Shown here in pieces: positions 24,113-34,992 of a stretch of 64,000 nt of DNA. Each line of letters begins with the position of its first letter. Positions within the stretch are counted from its first letter, which is position 1. The notes under the pieces are model-generated. The model was not told the DNA's origin. It saw only the letters and a program-made list of their open reading frames with translations, and made no database searches. Both the position numbers and the translations under genes were made by a program. Source of the stretch: Anticarsia gemmatalis (Eukaryota; Arthropoda; Insecta; Lepidoptera; Erebidae); contig NC_134767.1 of the NCBI RefSeq assembly GCF_050436995.1, positions 9,610,001-9,674,000 on the forward strand, in the 5' to 3' direction.

Positions 24113-24783
24113 ATAAAAATAACATTTTTAATGGCAAGAAAAGTGGCAAGTGTTATACCATTTTGAAATCTTGATTAAATGCGCCAACTTTTGAAATAAC
24201 TTGCCAAGGGTAGTGTAGTACATTTTTCTTTCAGTATGAAGCGTCAAAGTTGACTAACGATATTTTTGAGAAAGATGACTCACAAAAACTTAACTTTTTT
24301 TATTAAATTAACAATGTTTTGTGCATTAATTTGTTATACGATTAATAGCATATTTAATTAAGATCACGAAAGTCAAAAAAACACAGCGAAATTGTGACAT
24401 TGGTGATCACAGGACTTGAAAATGCGACCAAGGGTGTGGAATTTCAACTTTTTTGAAAAGTGTCTATTATTGCTGAACTAAGTGATATGGAATTTTTTTT
24501 TTATTTTTCCTATAACCGGTATGACTTGGCCTTTCATCCTGTCTCGGATTATCGTTGAGTTTTGGGACACCCTGTATATAACCCCATAATTAAATACCTG
24601 CATGTTTCATACATATCATACATATTTCCGTGTATGTTTGTATGTATGGTATGTTATTGTGTATGATTTCATTCAAATGTCACGGTGATTTCATCATTGT
24701 AGTACACCATAGGATGACCTTGATTATTTTTTGTGACATTTTTTTGTTAAGTATATTGTATCATATTATTATTATTATGTATA

Positions 24784-24970
24784 TCTATACTAATATTATT
24801 AATCTGAAGAGTTTGTTTGTTTGTGTGTTTGAACGCGCTAATTTCAGGAATTACTTGTCTGATTTCAAAAATTATTATACATTATATTCAGTGTTAGATA
24901 GCCCATTTATCGAGGAAGGCTATATTATATCATCACGCTACGACTAATAGGAGCAGAGTACCAGTAAAAA
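24784..24970 (+). mobile_element. Family A Helitron, 3' truncated
   Basis: TC start to CAGAGTACCAGTAAAAAAC; terminal hairpin and CTAG absent. Confidence 0.75.
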
Positions 24971-25492
24971 ACAAAAAACATTTTTACTGGTTACACTGGT
25001 TACTGGTCTTAATTCTTATACCAATAAAAATGCTAGTAATCTTTCAGTAAAATTTAAAAAGACTGTATAAAAAAGTACTGTGAATCTTACAATATAAGAA
25101 ACAATCGTTCCACGTATCTTTCCTTTAATTAGAGTGAGGTAAATAATAATTTATATAAAGTATATAGAAATTAATGACGTCATAATCACTCATACAAATG
25201 GGAAGTCCTCTTAACGTCCCGAACTCATACAAAACAATAATATTATTGCACAAATTCTTATTACTATGAATATGACTAAGTGTTAAGTGAATTACATCAT
25301 ATTGACTGAACTTGCACTGAAGTGAAGCGACCTTTGTCACGGCCAGGTTTTGGATGACTAACGATTTTATCTCAATAAAGTAAGATGATTTTATTGTTAT
25401 TTATTTGACCGTTTTAACCGACTTAAAAAAGGAAGAGGTTCTCAATTTGACCTTAGTTTTTACATGTCACTTCACGCCCATTTTATTGTAAC

Positions 25493-25681
25493 AAGCAACC
25501 CTTGGTGCGGTTATTTCAAAGATGGGTGGTTACATAGTGGTATTTGAACTGAGCGTCTCCGTGCTTTGGAAGGCACGTTAATGTCAGTCCCAGTTGTTGT
25601 TATTTAAGATAGCAGTCGTTAAGCCAAGTTCATGCCCTTTCGGGCGGCTTGACACTAGGTTAACCACTAACTATACGATGA
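25493..25681 (+). mobile_element. 5S-headed SINE (S1), 5' truncated
   Basis: Starts within box A (AAGCAACCCTTGG) and runs through AGATGGGTGG, core and tail ACTATACGATGAA. Confidence 0.7.
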
Positions 25682-25707
25682 ATAGGCGACTATATTGTGA
25701 TATTTAT

Positions 25708-25800
25708 CCCGGTTGTTGTCAATTAAGGCAACAGTTGTTCAGAAAGGTCAAATGGCTTGAACAACTTTGACACTAGGTTGACCACTCACCATACGATGAG
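25708..25800 (+). mobile_element. S1 SINE 3' fragment
   Basis: Only the 3' half of S1 (CCCGGTTGTTGTC to CCATACGATGAG), directly after the preceding copy. Confidence 0.65.
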
Positions 25801-26060
25801 TACTATTACTATTGGGAATCAAAACCTAAGTATTCAGGTGCAAGTTAAGTACAAGCACGATTACACATAAATTATGTTTAATAACGCTTTATTCAGGAAA
25901 CATAATACCTAATAAGAGGTTTCCTGGATAAGCAGAGAACGAGGTAAATAATGCAAAATATATTATTGTTTATATATTAAGTAGAATATAAAATTATTTC
26001 TAAATTGGAATTAAATTTCTGGCATAATTGTATAGCACTCGCTACTATCATACGCTTTTC

Positions 26061-26186
26061 TTGCATGCAAAGTCCCCAATTCGCACTTGATTAGCGTGGT
26101 GGACTTAAGGTTAGTCAAGGCTTAGCCCCTCCATCAATTCGGGAGGGGACCCTTACCAAGCAGTGGGACAGTAATGGGTTAAAAGA
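26061..26186 (+). mobile_element. S5 SINE 3' half
   Basis: TGCATGCAAAGTCCCCAATT to CAGTGGGACAGTAATGGGTT; headless. Confidence 0.75.
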
Positions 26187-26308
26187 TAATAGAATCAGAT
26201 ACATTATTATCTTCGCCTAAACACAATCTTAAAACCATAGTTCATACGAGAGATACCCTCAAAAAATAATAAAAACAAAACAAACAGAACTTTCAAATTC
26301 AAACTTAC

Positions 26309-26560
26309 TGATTCGAAACTTCCAAATTGAAACTCACCGATTCGATTCCAAATTCAAAAATTCCTGAATCACAATTCCACATGTAACTTCACTTCACTTC
26401 ACAGTACGTTCGTATTTCGAATGTTTTTGTATCGGTTGTCCGCGTGCGCGAGTGCGTTGGCCCGGAGCGGTAGTGAAACTAACTGCCGACTACCGAGTAG
26501 CGGCGCTGATTCATTCAGTGATTCGGATGCAAGGCATGAGAGGTAGCGGGGGAGATAGCG
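26309..26560 (-). promoter_or_regulatory. Candidate promoter and 5' non-coding exon with two donors
   Basis: A GC- and CpG-rich island (about 26405-26560) stands out from AT-rich surroundings. Read on the minus strand it runs into CGAATCG|GTGAGT (exon end 26338) and, 29 bases on, CGAATCA|GTAAGT (exon end 26309). Both are good splice donors embedded in a short imperfect tandem duplication. No long ORF is present on the minus strand, so this looks like a transcription start plus 5' UTR exon. Which gene it serves is unknown; the minus-strand exons at 5.8 and 1.4 kb are possible targets. A 69-codon plus-strand ORF here is probably incidental. Confidence 0.35.
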
Positions 26561-26717
26561 ATTTTGGAATTTACTACAGGGCCGATTTTTTCTTTGGCAG
26601 ATTTTTATTAGAGAATCCTTTGACGTTTTTGGTAAATATTGTGTGTTGTGTGCTAAAATAAAATGTTGTAAATAATATTGAATAATTTATTTTTTCTGTA
26701 TACGTTATCTATACTAA

Positions 26718-26939
26718 TCTATACTAATATTATAAAGCTGAAAAGTTTGTTTGTTTGTTTGAACGCGCTAATCTCAGGAACTACTGATCCGATTTAAAAA
26801 ATTCTTTCAGTGTTAGATAGCCCAGTTATCGACGTTACAGTCATTAGGAGGGGAGTAGCAACGAAAAATGTAACAAAAACGGGGAAAATGTTGACTCATT
26901 CTCTTAAGTGACGCAAGCGAAGTTGCGCGGGTCAGCTAG
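26718..26939 (+). mobile_element. Non-autonomous Helitron, family A
   Basis: TC start after a duplicated CTATACTAAT (as at 15919), intact hairpin and CGGGTCAGCTAG|T end. Confidence 0.85.
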
Positions 26940-28221
26940 TACGGTATAAAGAAATAAGAATGTAAGTATATAGTTCGACTATTAACGCAAGAATTTTGTT
27001 TTTCACTTGGTTTATTTAATTTAAGCATAGTACAAAATAACATCGATCGACTGGGTAATGGGTTATTAGTAATAAATATAAAATTAAAAACTTTGTTCAA
27101 GATCAGTCGAAATGTTACACTCATTCTCAAAATTGCACTTTTTTCTTTGCCTGTTTCTATGTCCCACTGCTAAGCAAAGGCAAAAATTGTACTTAACTAA
27201 CCATTAAATAATTTCCCTTTTTATTTACTATACATTAAGAACAACAGTCATTTTACCTAAATATATTTTTAGTGTTCTTGAACTGTGGTCCTACAATGGC
27301 CTCTCAATGTCATTTAATTTATTTTGTATTCATATAAAACTGCATATCAACCACTGCACATGTCTTTAAGAGCATCTCAATCACTCAGTCACGTGTACAT
27401 TTCAACAATCATTTGTCATACCGAAGGCTGAACGAATTGAGTGCAACTTTGTCGAATGTGCTCAATAAATCACAATGTGTCAATTTGTAGTGAGATGTGA
27501 AGTGTCTGTTAATTGGTAGCCTTGGAGGCAACGGTATGTGAACATATATGTATGTGATGAGGTTCTGATTGGAAGGTTTGTTTGCGAAAGGTATATTTTA
27601 TGGTTGTTTTTTATATGTTTTAGCTGTCACTCTGATTAGTTCCATCTTGTGCTAGTTAGCAGTTAAATGGTAAGTGTGTGATACAAATAGTGAAAGTAAT
27701 TTTCACTAACATTAAGATTAGTTTTTTAGTGAAAATATGAAAGTAGCCCTCTATGACAAGATGTATGGATATCAATGAATCAAGGAAAGTTTTTAAGGAT
27801 CAAGCAGCGTTTTTTAATCTCGGCTTACCCCTATGATATTATGTCATGAAGTAATTATTTAAAAACGTCAGTTCAGATTTTTCTACAGATGGTCTCAGAA
27901 TTAATTAATAGAAAACAAACCTATGAATTGGACGATTTCGATTTCCTTACAAATAGCAAATTCCTTATAAACAACTATAACCACATTATCCTAACACTAA
28001 AGTAAGAGCAATTTTTATCACCACAGTAAAAAAAAACAATTAAAAAACCTCTCTACTGCATAACCTTTAAAAAAATCCACAAATTACATATTATACACTT
28101 CTCCACAGTTGTACAATCACAATAAACGCGTGTTGTTATAACATTGATGAGATTGGCCACGCTTGTAATTACTCGCAGCCGACCGTGTATGCGTTGTAAT
28201 GTTCCGTGACTATATTAATAA
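26940..28221. other. Gene-free upstream of the Helitron
   Basis: No supported coding or repeat structure. Confidence 0.5.
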
Positions 28222-28463
28222 CTAGCTGACCCGACAGACTTCGTCCTGTCAAAAAGATTTGTAAATGTTTTTTTGCCTACGTATTTAAAAAAAAATCTCC
28301 TGAACAGTACCTTCACCCTGGTGATAGGACGTTGTGAATAAAAAATAATTAAATACAACATATATAAGGATTTAAAAGTAAGTAATCGCTTTATTGTTAA
28401 TCATGTGAATCATAATTATTATTATTATCATTGTAGTGCTTTGTGGTATACGATGTTCTATGT

Positions 28464-30623
28464 TTAATTACCTGGCGCATAGATAAACAAATCTGATGGT
28501 TTTCCAACACGGGAACAGGCAACATACAATTGACCATGTGAGAAACATGGGTTTTCTAGATTAATACCACAAACACTTAATGATTGCCCCTGGGACTTGT
28601 TTATAGTCATAGCAAAAGCAAGCCGCACTGGAAACTGTAGTCGTTTAAACTCAAATGGCACATCAGTCGGAATCATTGGGATGCGCGGTATGATAACATC
28701 TTCTCCTTCATACTTTCCTTTGAGTATAGTTGCTTCTATCACATTGTTTAGTAATTTTTTTATCGCTAACCGTGTACCGTTGCAAAGACGCGGTTGGTTG
28801 ATATTTCGCAACATTATAACCACCGATCCAACCTTTAATTGAAGATTGTGAGGTGGCAATCCTGGCAAATCCAGCGAGTTTAAAAATTCCGGTGGATAGT
28901 TGACTACATCATCTTGATTAGTAGCCGAATCAACTGATTTATATATCCTCAATTCGCCTGTAATTTGTTCTTGAATTTTGAAATTTAATTCATTTACATC
29001 TATGTTTTTTGCAGCCAGTATAGCTCGTTCGCTCAACCAATCATAGTTTCTGTAATTTTGAAAAACATCTGGAAACACCTTTTGAATAAGTTCATCTTTT
29101 GATTGAGTTAACTGACAAAGACTTTGAGGAAAGTTAATGCAGCCAGTCAACATGTCTATAGGAAATTTGCCATTACCAATGTCAATGAGTTGTTTAGAGA
29201 ATATGTTTCCAGATTGGTCATTTTGCAACTCGACGCGCATATTCTTGCTTAAATGTAGTACTTTAACATGTTTCCACAAATTGGAGGACTTTAGACATGC
29301 ATTGAGTTCATCAGCTGGCGTTGATCGTGGAATCACTGGCAATGTTTGACGAAAATCTCCTGCTAATAAAATCATTGCACCACCAAATCGGTTATTATTG
29401 CTCCGTAGATCTTTTAAGGTTCTGTCTAAAGCCTCCAAAGATTTTTTATGTGCCATCGTGCATTCATCCCAAACAATCAATTTACATTGCTGCAAAACCT
29501 TTGCCATTGCAGAGTTCTTCGAATCGTTGCAGGTTGGAGTTTCATTGCTTTGCATATTTAATGGCAATTTCAGTGCTGAATGGGCTGTTCGACCACCTTC
29601 AAGCAAAGTTGCTGCGATTCCCGACGAAGCGAGTGCAAGTGCAATTTTATTTTGTGAGCGAATTGTTGCTAATATTAATGAAATCAAAAAAGTTTTTCCT
29701 GTACCACCAGGTGCATCTAAGAAGTAAATCCCTCCAGTTTCATTATTTGTTACTTTCATAAGAGTTTCAAATACATACTTCTGTTGTTCATTTAACAGTG
29801 GAAGATTTGTTTGAATTAATTCTTTCAAAGCGTTGAGATCATACAGTTTTTCTCGATGCAACTCTTGGTTAGAAGCATCATGCATTGGACGATTGGGCGC
29901 GGTCAGGCCTAATTGAATTAATAGTTTGTTTGACATTATCAAGCACATGTCCTCAATTGAAATCAATGCTTCATTGTAAATTTCTTCACTGATTTGTATA
30001 TTTGGATTTCCCATTCTATTCCGTATTTGATACAAAATATCATCACACATATAATCTTTGTACTTGATCCACAAATCAATTGGGTTTGATGGGAAGCATG
30101 TAGATATGATTATAGAAAACAATGTTCGTATTTGATGAGCGTGTGATGATATTACAGCATCATTGAGAGTTTGATCCCAATGAGCGTCATTTTCAAGCAA
30201 TTGCAAACGTTGACAGGCTTCTCTGTAGGATCCGCACAATTCACCATCAACAGTTCGTAACTGTTGGAATGATGTTGGGCCACGTACATTGACTAATAGC
30301 AGTCGTAAATAAAAACATTCATCATTGCTTGGATGTACTGAATAAATCCGGCCAATCGCATCGGTGGAATATACATCTGTATATCCTGGAACTGGTTTTC
30401 CTTGTTTCCGTCGTATAAATCTCCTTGAGGATTGATTCCAGGTATAATATTTTGGCATTTCAGAATATAGCAATGTTTGTGCGAAATCATCGTTTTGGCA
30501 TGTCTCAAAAAAACTGGTTAATGTAGTAGATGGTGGCTGAGCAGCTCTTTGTACTGCGTTCTGTGCTGTAAAATACACTCTTTGTCCATTTTCTAGCTGA
30601 CCCGACAGACTTCGTCCTGTCAA
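28464..30623 (-). CDS. Helitron PIF1-like helicase, N-terminally truncated
   Basis: A 719-codon open frame ends at TAA 28464-28466. Its first in-frame start is a TTG inside a Helitron 3' end, so residues 1-9 are not native helicase. Motifs in order: the pre-helicase region typical of Helitron proteins (ENGQRVYFTAQ, about 11-21; VHPSNDECFYLRLLL, about 96-110), Walker A GGTGKT (305-310), Walker B DECTM (386-390), GDFRQ (422-426), TINKSQGQS (673-681) and CSR (703-705). The family unwinds DNA 5' to 3' during rolling-circle transposition. All helicase motifs look intact over more than 700 codons, so the copy is young, but without the HUH-type Rep domain it is a fragment. Transcription would need an outside promoter. 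Confidence 0.9.
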   Translation of the reverse strand: MTGRSLSGQLENGQRVYFTAQNAVQRAAQPPSTTLTSFFETCQNDDFAQTLLYSEMPKYYTWNQSSRRFIRRKQGKPVPGYTDVYSTDAIGRIYSVHPSNDECFYLRLLLVNVRGPTSFQQLRTVDGELCGSYREACQRLQLLENDAHWDQTLNDAVISSHAHQIRTLFSIIISTCFPSNPIDLWIKYKDYMCDDILYQIRNRMGNPNIQISEEIYNEALISIEDMCLIMSNKLLIQLGLTAPNRPMHDASNQELHREKLYDLNALKELIQTNLPLLNEQQKYVFETLMKVTNNETGGIYFLDAPGGTGKTFLISLILATIRSQNKIALALASSGIAATLLEGGRTAHSALKLPLNMQSNETPTCNDSKNSAMAKVLQQCKLIVWDECTMAHKKSLEALDRTLKDLRSNNNRFGGAMILLAGDFRQTLPVIPRSTPADELNACLKSSNLWKHVKVLHLSKNMRVELQNDQSGNIFSKQLIDIGNGKFPIDMLTGCINFPQSLCQLTQSKDELIQKVFPDVFQNYRNYDWLSERAILAAKNIDVNELNFKIQEQITGELRIYKSVDSATNQDDVVNYPPEFLNSLDLPGLPPHNLQLKVGSVVIMLRNINQPRLCNGTRLAIKKLLNNVIEATILKGKYEGEDVIIPRIPMIPTDVPFEFKRLQFPVRLAFAMTINKSQGQSLSVCGINLENPCFSHGQLYVACSRVGKPSDLFIYAPGN

Positions 30624-30761
30624 AAAGATTTGTAAATGTTTTTTTGCCTACGTATTTAAAAAAAATCTCCTGAACTAAAACTGGTTAATGTAGTAGATGG
30701 TGGCTGAGCAGCTCTTTGTACTGCGTTCTGTGCTGTAAAATACACTCTTTGTCCATTTTCT
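30510..30761. repeat. 85-bp direct repeat inside the Helitron
   Basis: 30510-30594 and 30677-30761 are identical (helicase-coding, about residues 10-38 of the ORF), separated by an 82-bp copy of the Helitron 3' terminal region. Confidence 0.9.
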
Positions 30762-31454
30762 CTTTTTCATTTTCATGTGCTGTAATATTGCTTTGAATGT
30801 CACCACGATATACGAATTTGTTTCGTGTATTAGTTGACAAAAGCAAACTCAATAGGTTAGGTCACAGACAATTTTTTTTTTTTTTAAATTTGATATGACT
30901 TGAAGTCACATCCTTTTAAGCCGTACGAATTATTTTGTTTACGTAAAATTTGGATATTAAAAATAATAAAACACTGTTGGTAAAGCGATTTTTGTTTGAC
31001 TGATGTAATGACGTGGAAACTGATGCATTTTATCTCGCGTGCCGAAACTAATACAAAAGAAACGCGAGTTTCGGAACGCAACATTTAAACTCCTCCAACT
31101 ATGTATTCTGTGCTCCAACGAACACACGCACATTGTTTTGACAGATACGATCTTTGACTTTAGGAACACACCTACATTGCTTAGACAACAGTGAGTGCAT
31201 GTAATTTTGATATGAACTTTATACCATAGCAATAAAGCTCAAATTGACTACGTTTTAGTTACAAATCATTTGTATGAGAAAAAGAAAAGGGTTATTTTTA
31301 GGATTTTTCCAGCGATAATTCTAATTTTTCTCGCCGTAAAAACCATCCTTAAACTTCAACGAACATTTTAAAAAAAGATTTGGCCAAATTGGTCGAGGCG
31401 TTGTTGAGTTATGCGCTTACCAACACATTTTGCGATTCATTTTTATATTATAGA
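30593..31454 (-). mobile_element. Embedded short Helitron sharing both termini
   Basis: From 31454 (TC end) to 30593 (CTAG end) is a self-contained 862-bp non-autonomous unit. It carries an 85-bp piece of helicase gene, then the same 3' terminus as the full element. It is followed directly by the same 85-bp piece and the rest of the helicase gene. Confidence 0.7.
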
Positions 31455-31959
31455 TAATAATCTACATGCATGGTAAGTGCTTTTTATTTTTAAAAATATT
31501 CCCACTATTTATAATGCACATATCAACGAATATTTGCTTGCATTGTCAAGTACTGACTAAATTAATTCAACTTTTTAACGAATTATTTCATGATTATATA
31601 AAATAGATATTTATCATAGAAAAAAATGAGTTTTTTTTTTCTCCTCTAGGCGAAAACATTCCCGAAAATCAACCGGATAGTATGAAACTCAGAAAGCTAT
31701 AATTACTAACATATGTCTTAAAATCAAAATCTAAATAAAAATCAAAGTCGACACTAATATGTTGACACCTATCATTAAAAGTCGTTTTTTCTACCACTAG
31801 CTCGGAAAACGGGTAGAACCTTATGAGAATAAGTTAGCAAGAAACTCAGTACTACTCTTAAACGACAACACAAATCATAAAATAAAATAATCTAACACAA
31901 TGAAAAAAATAAACAAAACCATTACCTTAAACTAATTTCCCATTACTATCGCTCCGCTA

Positions 31960-32060
31960 CCCGCTTCCGCTTACACCTTGTACCGTTCGACGTAATTGTA
32001 CGAGCTCGTGACGTAACGCACTCGATCAGACGGTTTCTAATGACGTCACTCACGCACTTG
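31960..32060. promoter_or_regulatory. CpG-rich island with CRE-like sites
   Basis: GC-rich 100 bp with TGACGTAACG and palindromic TGACGTCA (about 32040-32047). It could be a promoter or enhancer; no exon or ORF attached. Another TGACGTCA is at about 33835. Confidence 0.25.
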
Positions 32061-32156
32061 TCGATACGTTTACTACGATACTATCACGCGATGAAAGGTC
32101 ATCGAGGTCATTACGGTATAAGATGGAGATCCCATTTCTATCGACTAAATCTTCTT

Positions 32157-32222
32157 ATTCTATGGTTAGTGGTCAACCTAGTGTCAAAGATGTTCGAGCC
32201 GCCCGAAAGGCCTTTGACATGA
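32157..32222 (-). mobile_element. S1 SINE 3' fragment
   Basis: Reverse-strand S1 tail only, ending within the GGCCTTTGACATG segment. Confidence 0.65.
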
Positions 32223-32273
32223 CTAAATAGGAACAAGTCACTTGTATTTTGTTCAATTAAAAGATTAGATTAA

Positions 32274-32520
32274 AGCCAGTTGCGCTCACTGGCCGGTTAG
32301 CGATCTGTGGGTTAAGCAAACCTTGGTGCGGTCATCCCATAGATGGGTGACCGCATTGTGGTATTCCAACTGGCTGTCTCCGCGCTGAGAAGGGCACGTA
32401 AAAAGTCGGTCCCGGTTGTTGTCTATTAAGATAGCAATCGTTAAACCACATCAAAGGCCTTCGGGCGGCTTGAACAACTTTGACACTAGGTTGACCACTA
32501 ACCATACGACGAGAAGAAAA
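32274..32520 (+). mobile_element. 5S-headed SINE (S1), near full length
   Basis: AGCCAGTTGCGCTCAC head, TTAAGCAAACCTTGG, ATAGATGGGTGACCGC, core, tail ACCATACGACGAGAAGAAAA. Clear A/G-rich tail. Confidence 0.8.
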
Positions 32521-32593
32521 ACCTAGTGTCAAAGTGGTTCGAAGCACGGAGAAGCCCAATTCAGATACCACTAGGCGGCCACCCATCTACTGA
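32521..32593 (-). mobile_element. S1 SINE internal fragment, opposite strand
   Basis: A rearranged reverse-strand S1 piece (tail joined to core/box C with the middle missing) abutting the tail of the preceding copy. Confidence 0.55.
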
Positions 32594-32893
32594 TGACATT
32601 TGATAGGGAGATGGAGATCTCATTCCTATGAACTAATACAGACAAGTAACTGGTATTTTCTCCTATGACGCATGATTTAAAGTGGTGTAATGTTGTGGCA
32701 ACGAAGGTTAATCAACGCATGGTTACTAGATGGGTGACCATTTTCAAAATTCAGTTACAATTTTAAATATTCCTACTTGCGATTTCGTACTGGTGAAAAC
32801 AAAATTTCGGGGTATGAACCAAAATCCATCCAGTAGTTTGTACTGTAAATAGCAACAAACATCTATCCTCCCAAACTTTCGTATTTATGTATT

Positions 32894-33149
32894 ATAGCTG
32901 ACCCGCGCAACTTCGCTTGCGTCACATAAGAGAATCGTAAATTTCCCCGTTTTTATAACATTTTTCACTGGTAATCTGCTCCTATTAGTCGAAGCGTGAT
33001 GATATATAGCCTATAGCCTTCCTCGATAAATGGGCTATCTAACACTGAAAGAATTTTTCAAATCGGACCAGTAGTTCCCGAGATTAGCGCGTTCAAACAA
33101 ACAAACGAACAATCAAACAAACTCTTCAGCTTTATAATATTAGTATAGA
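32894..33149 (-). mobile_element. Non-autonomous Helitron, family A
   Basis: Minus-strand copy with TC at 33149 and a mutated terminus (CTATAAT) at 32894; hairpin intact. Confidence 0.8.
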
Positions 33150-33504
33150 TAAGTGGGATTTTCGAATCATAGTGAATTCAACCATAAACAATCAGTCTGG
33201 GTATTTTTTATTAAGATTTTCAACTTATGTCGCGTAATTTTGGGTCGATTTTGAATAGAATGACTCATACTAAAACCCAATAAACTTTTACGCATAATTA
33301 CAAAACACTTTATATAAAAACAAGTTCCGTATCTTTAAATTATAAAGTTGGGAATTCTAAACTGTTAATTTAGAGAATCATTATTATAAATAGGTATTTA
33401 AATTAATTTGATCATGATCTTAACCCATTATCTTTCTTTATTTTATTTATTTTGTTGGGTACACGGGAAACCACCTATAATTACTGTTTTACTTTGTTAC
33501 ATAA

Positions 33505-33600
33505 AGCTACCTCTATGGTCTGGTGGTGTATAGGTACGGCTATTGACTATCAGGTCGCGGGTTCAATTCCCCGGCCAAGCAAAGTGATATTGGTATTTTC
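33505..33600 (+). mobile_element. tRNA-like SINE head
   Basis: B box GGTCGCGGGTTCAATTCCCC and following GGCCAAGCAAAGTGATATTG; boxes are tRNA-like but no cloverleaf is evident. Confidence 0.5.
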
Positions 33601-33655
33601 AAATTTTAAATATTTTAGTCTGACAACTAAGTAGGGAACCTTTTCATGCACAATA

Positions 33656-33782
33656 ACGTGCCTTCTCAATCACGGAGACAGCCAGTTCGAATATCACTAT
33701 GTCACCCATCAATGGAATGACCGCGTCAGGTTTGCTTAACCCACAGATCGTTTACCGCTAAGCGCAAGGGGTTATGGGCGTT
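33656..33782 (-). mobile_element. S1 SINE 5' half
   Basis: Reverse-strand head-to-core half with 5S-like block and TTATGGGCG head end; the 3' half is missing. Confidence 0.65.
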
Positions 33783-33894
33783 AACCAGGAAGAGAGTGCT
33801 ACAGTATTTGATTGACAGTTAGTTGAGCAACAAATGACGTCATAACACACAATCTACGTCATTTCTCCATCATGTAAGTGTTCCCATTGTTAGT

Positions 33895-33966
33895 AGTTTC
33901 CCTGTTCGTTCGTGTATTAATTAAGTGATAAGTTTCCCTGCTAGTTCGTGTATTAATTGAGAGAAT
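33895..33966. repeat. 36-bp period tandem duplication
   Basis: AGTTTCCCTG(T/C)T(C/A)GTTCGTG then TATTAATT, twice. Confidence 0.75.
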
Positions 33967-34159
33967 AATGTGAGGAAGTGTTTGGGTTAATTGGATGAAT
34001 AATTATGATTATCCTGATTGGTCATTTATGGAACCATTGTTGGGCGAAAGGAAAAAATATTTACTATACAATATTATCTGTCAAAAACGTATAATTCTCC
34101 TCGAAATAAAATGACTGATTTATTTGAGGAATAAAATATGCTATGATTGGAAATAGATA

Positions 34160-34240
34160 GGTACTGTGACTGTCTCTGTGGTTAAACTATGCTCGTTTCG
34201 GGTTCGATTCCCAGGTTTACAAGTTGTCTTTTCTATTGAA
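34160..34240 (+). mobile_element. tRNA-like SINE head
   Basis: GACTGTCTCTGTGGTTAAAC and TTTCGGGTTCGATTCCCAGG are degenerate A and B boxes. Confidence 0.45.
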
Positions 34241-34261
34241 TTTAAATTGCAATATTAATAA

Positions 34262-34375
34262 ATTTTAGGTTGGCGACGTTTCCAGGTTGTGGAAGTCCGA
34301 TAGGCAGCTGCATCTGGTGAGACTGGAAGCCGACTCCAACATAATTTGGAAAAAAGGCTAAGCTGATATATGTAT
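34262..34375 (+). mobile_element. LINE 3' end fragment
   Basis: GACTGGAAGCCGACTCCAAC followed by ATAATTTGGAAAAAAGGCTA is the typical 3' end of a Lepidoptera non-LTR retrotransposon family (recognised by pattern, no search). Confidence 0.5.
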
Positions 34376-34832
34376 TATAGTTTGGCGACATAGCCGGTAT
34401 GTGTCAAAAAGCCCAGAGTAGCGTTTTTCCGAGCCAAAAGTCTTATGCCTAACCTTGAACCCGTTGTATCAGAATTTCCTCAAACCGGGTTATGTGAGTT
34501 CTGTAATGGAGAGTGTTTGGTACACATTTGGCCACTATTACTATTGAAAAATACATAAAAAATATGTAGGTGTTCTAAATAGCATTTAAAAGAGTCTCTC
34601 ATTTTAATAGTCTGTAACAGTAATCTCAAACATCCTCATTCCGTTAAAAAAGTACTTGTTTTTTATATTTTCTTTACACTCTAGAACTTCACGCTCTGAT
34701 AACTACAAAAAGAATAAGATTCACCTCACAAAAACCACTGAACCAAAGAAATATCCACTTTAAAACCTTAACATAAAGCTTAAATTACATTTCACTGTTC
34801 AACTTATAAAAAAACACCTATTTCTGTTTTTG

Positions 34833-34895
34833 GCAAGGGTCTCCTCCCGGAATAAGAGAGATATTCCATCTTGAGTCCATCACACTGGCCACATA
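34833..34895 (-). mobile_element. S5 SINE 3' fragment
   Basis: GGCAAGGGTCTCCTCCCGGA and CTTGAGTCCATCACACTGGC match the S5 3' region in reverse. Confidence 0.6.
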
Positions 34896-34992
34896 AGATA
34901 TCTTTCTTTTAAAATCTCGCTACTTGTACGCCTAATATTATAATGTAACGGGTCTTTAAACCAATTGAAAATTGAAGGTTAGAATACCTTAC

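Larger units (their letters stand above)
22976..24574. mobile_element. Inverted pair of deleted mariner-type elements
   Basis: The outer ends are CAGGGTGTCCCAAAACTCAA inverted repeats flanked by TA target duplications (22974-22975, 24575-24576), as in the Tc1/mariner superfamily. Arms of roughly 700 bp (about 22976-23707 and 23866-24574) are near-identical reverse complements. Each holds a 5' untranslated region fused to the C-terminal end of a transposase, so the N-terminal and most catalytic sequence is deleted. The central 160 bp are not paired. Confidence 0.85.
28222..31454 (-). mobile_element. Helitron with intact helicase end, Rep part missing
   Basis: The 5' terminus is TCTATAATATAAAAATG at 31454 after a host A. 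The 3' terminus is GGGTCAGCTAG at 28222 before a host T, preceded by a short hairpin (GACAG...CTGTC). These are the A|TC...CTAG|T insertion rules of Helitrons. The body carries the C-terminal PIF1-type helicase of the rolling-circle transposase. The N-terminal Rep nuclease region is absent, so the element cannot mobilise itself. An extra copy of the 3' end lies inside at 30593. Confidence 0.85.

Noticed and set aside
29321..29761. Plus-strand ORFs of 109-146 codons
   Set aside because: Antisense shadows of the Helitron helicase frame.
30884..31232. Minus-strand ORFs upstream of the helicase as the Rep domain
   Set aside because: Short, poly-T interrupted, no HUH motif or Helitron Rep signature.
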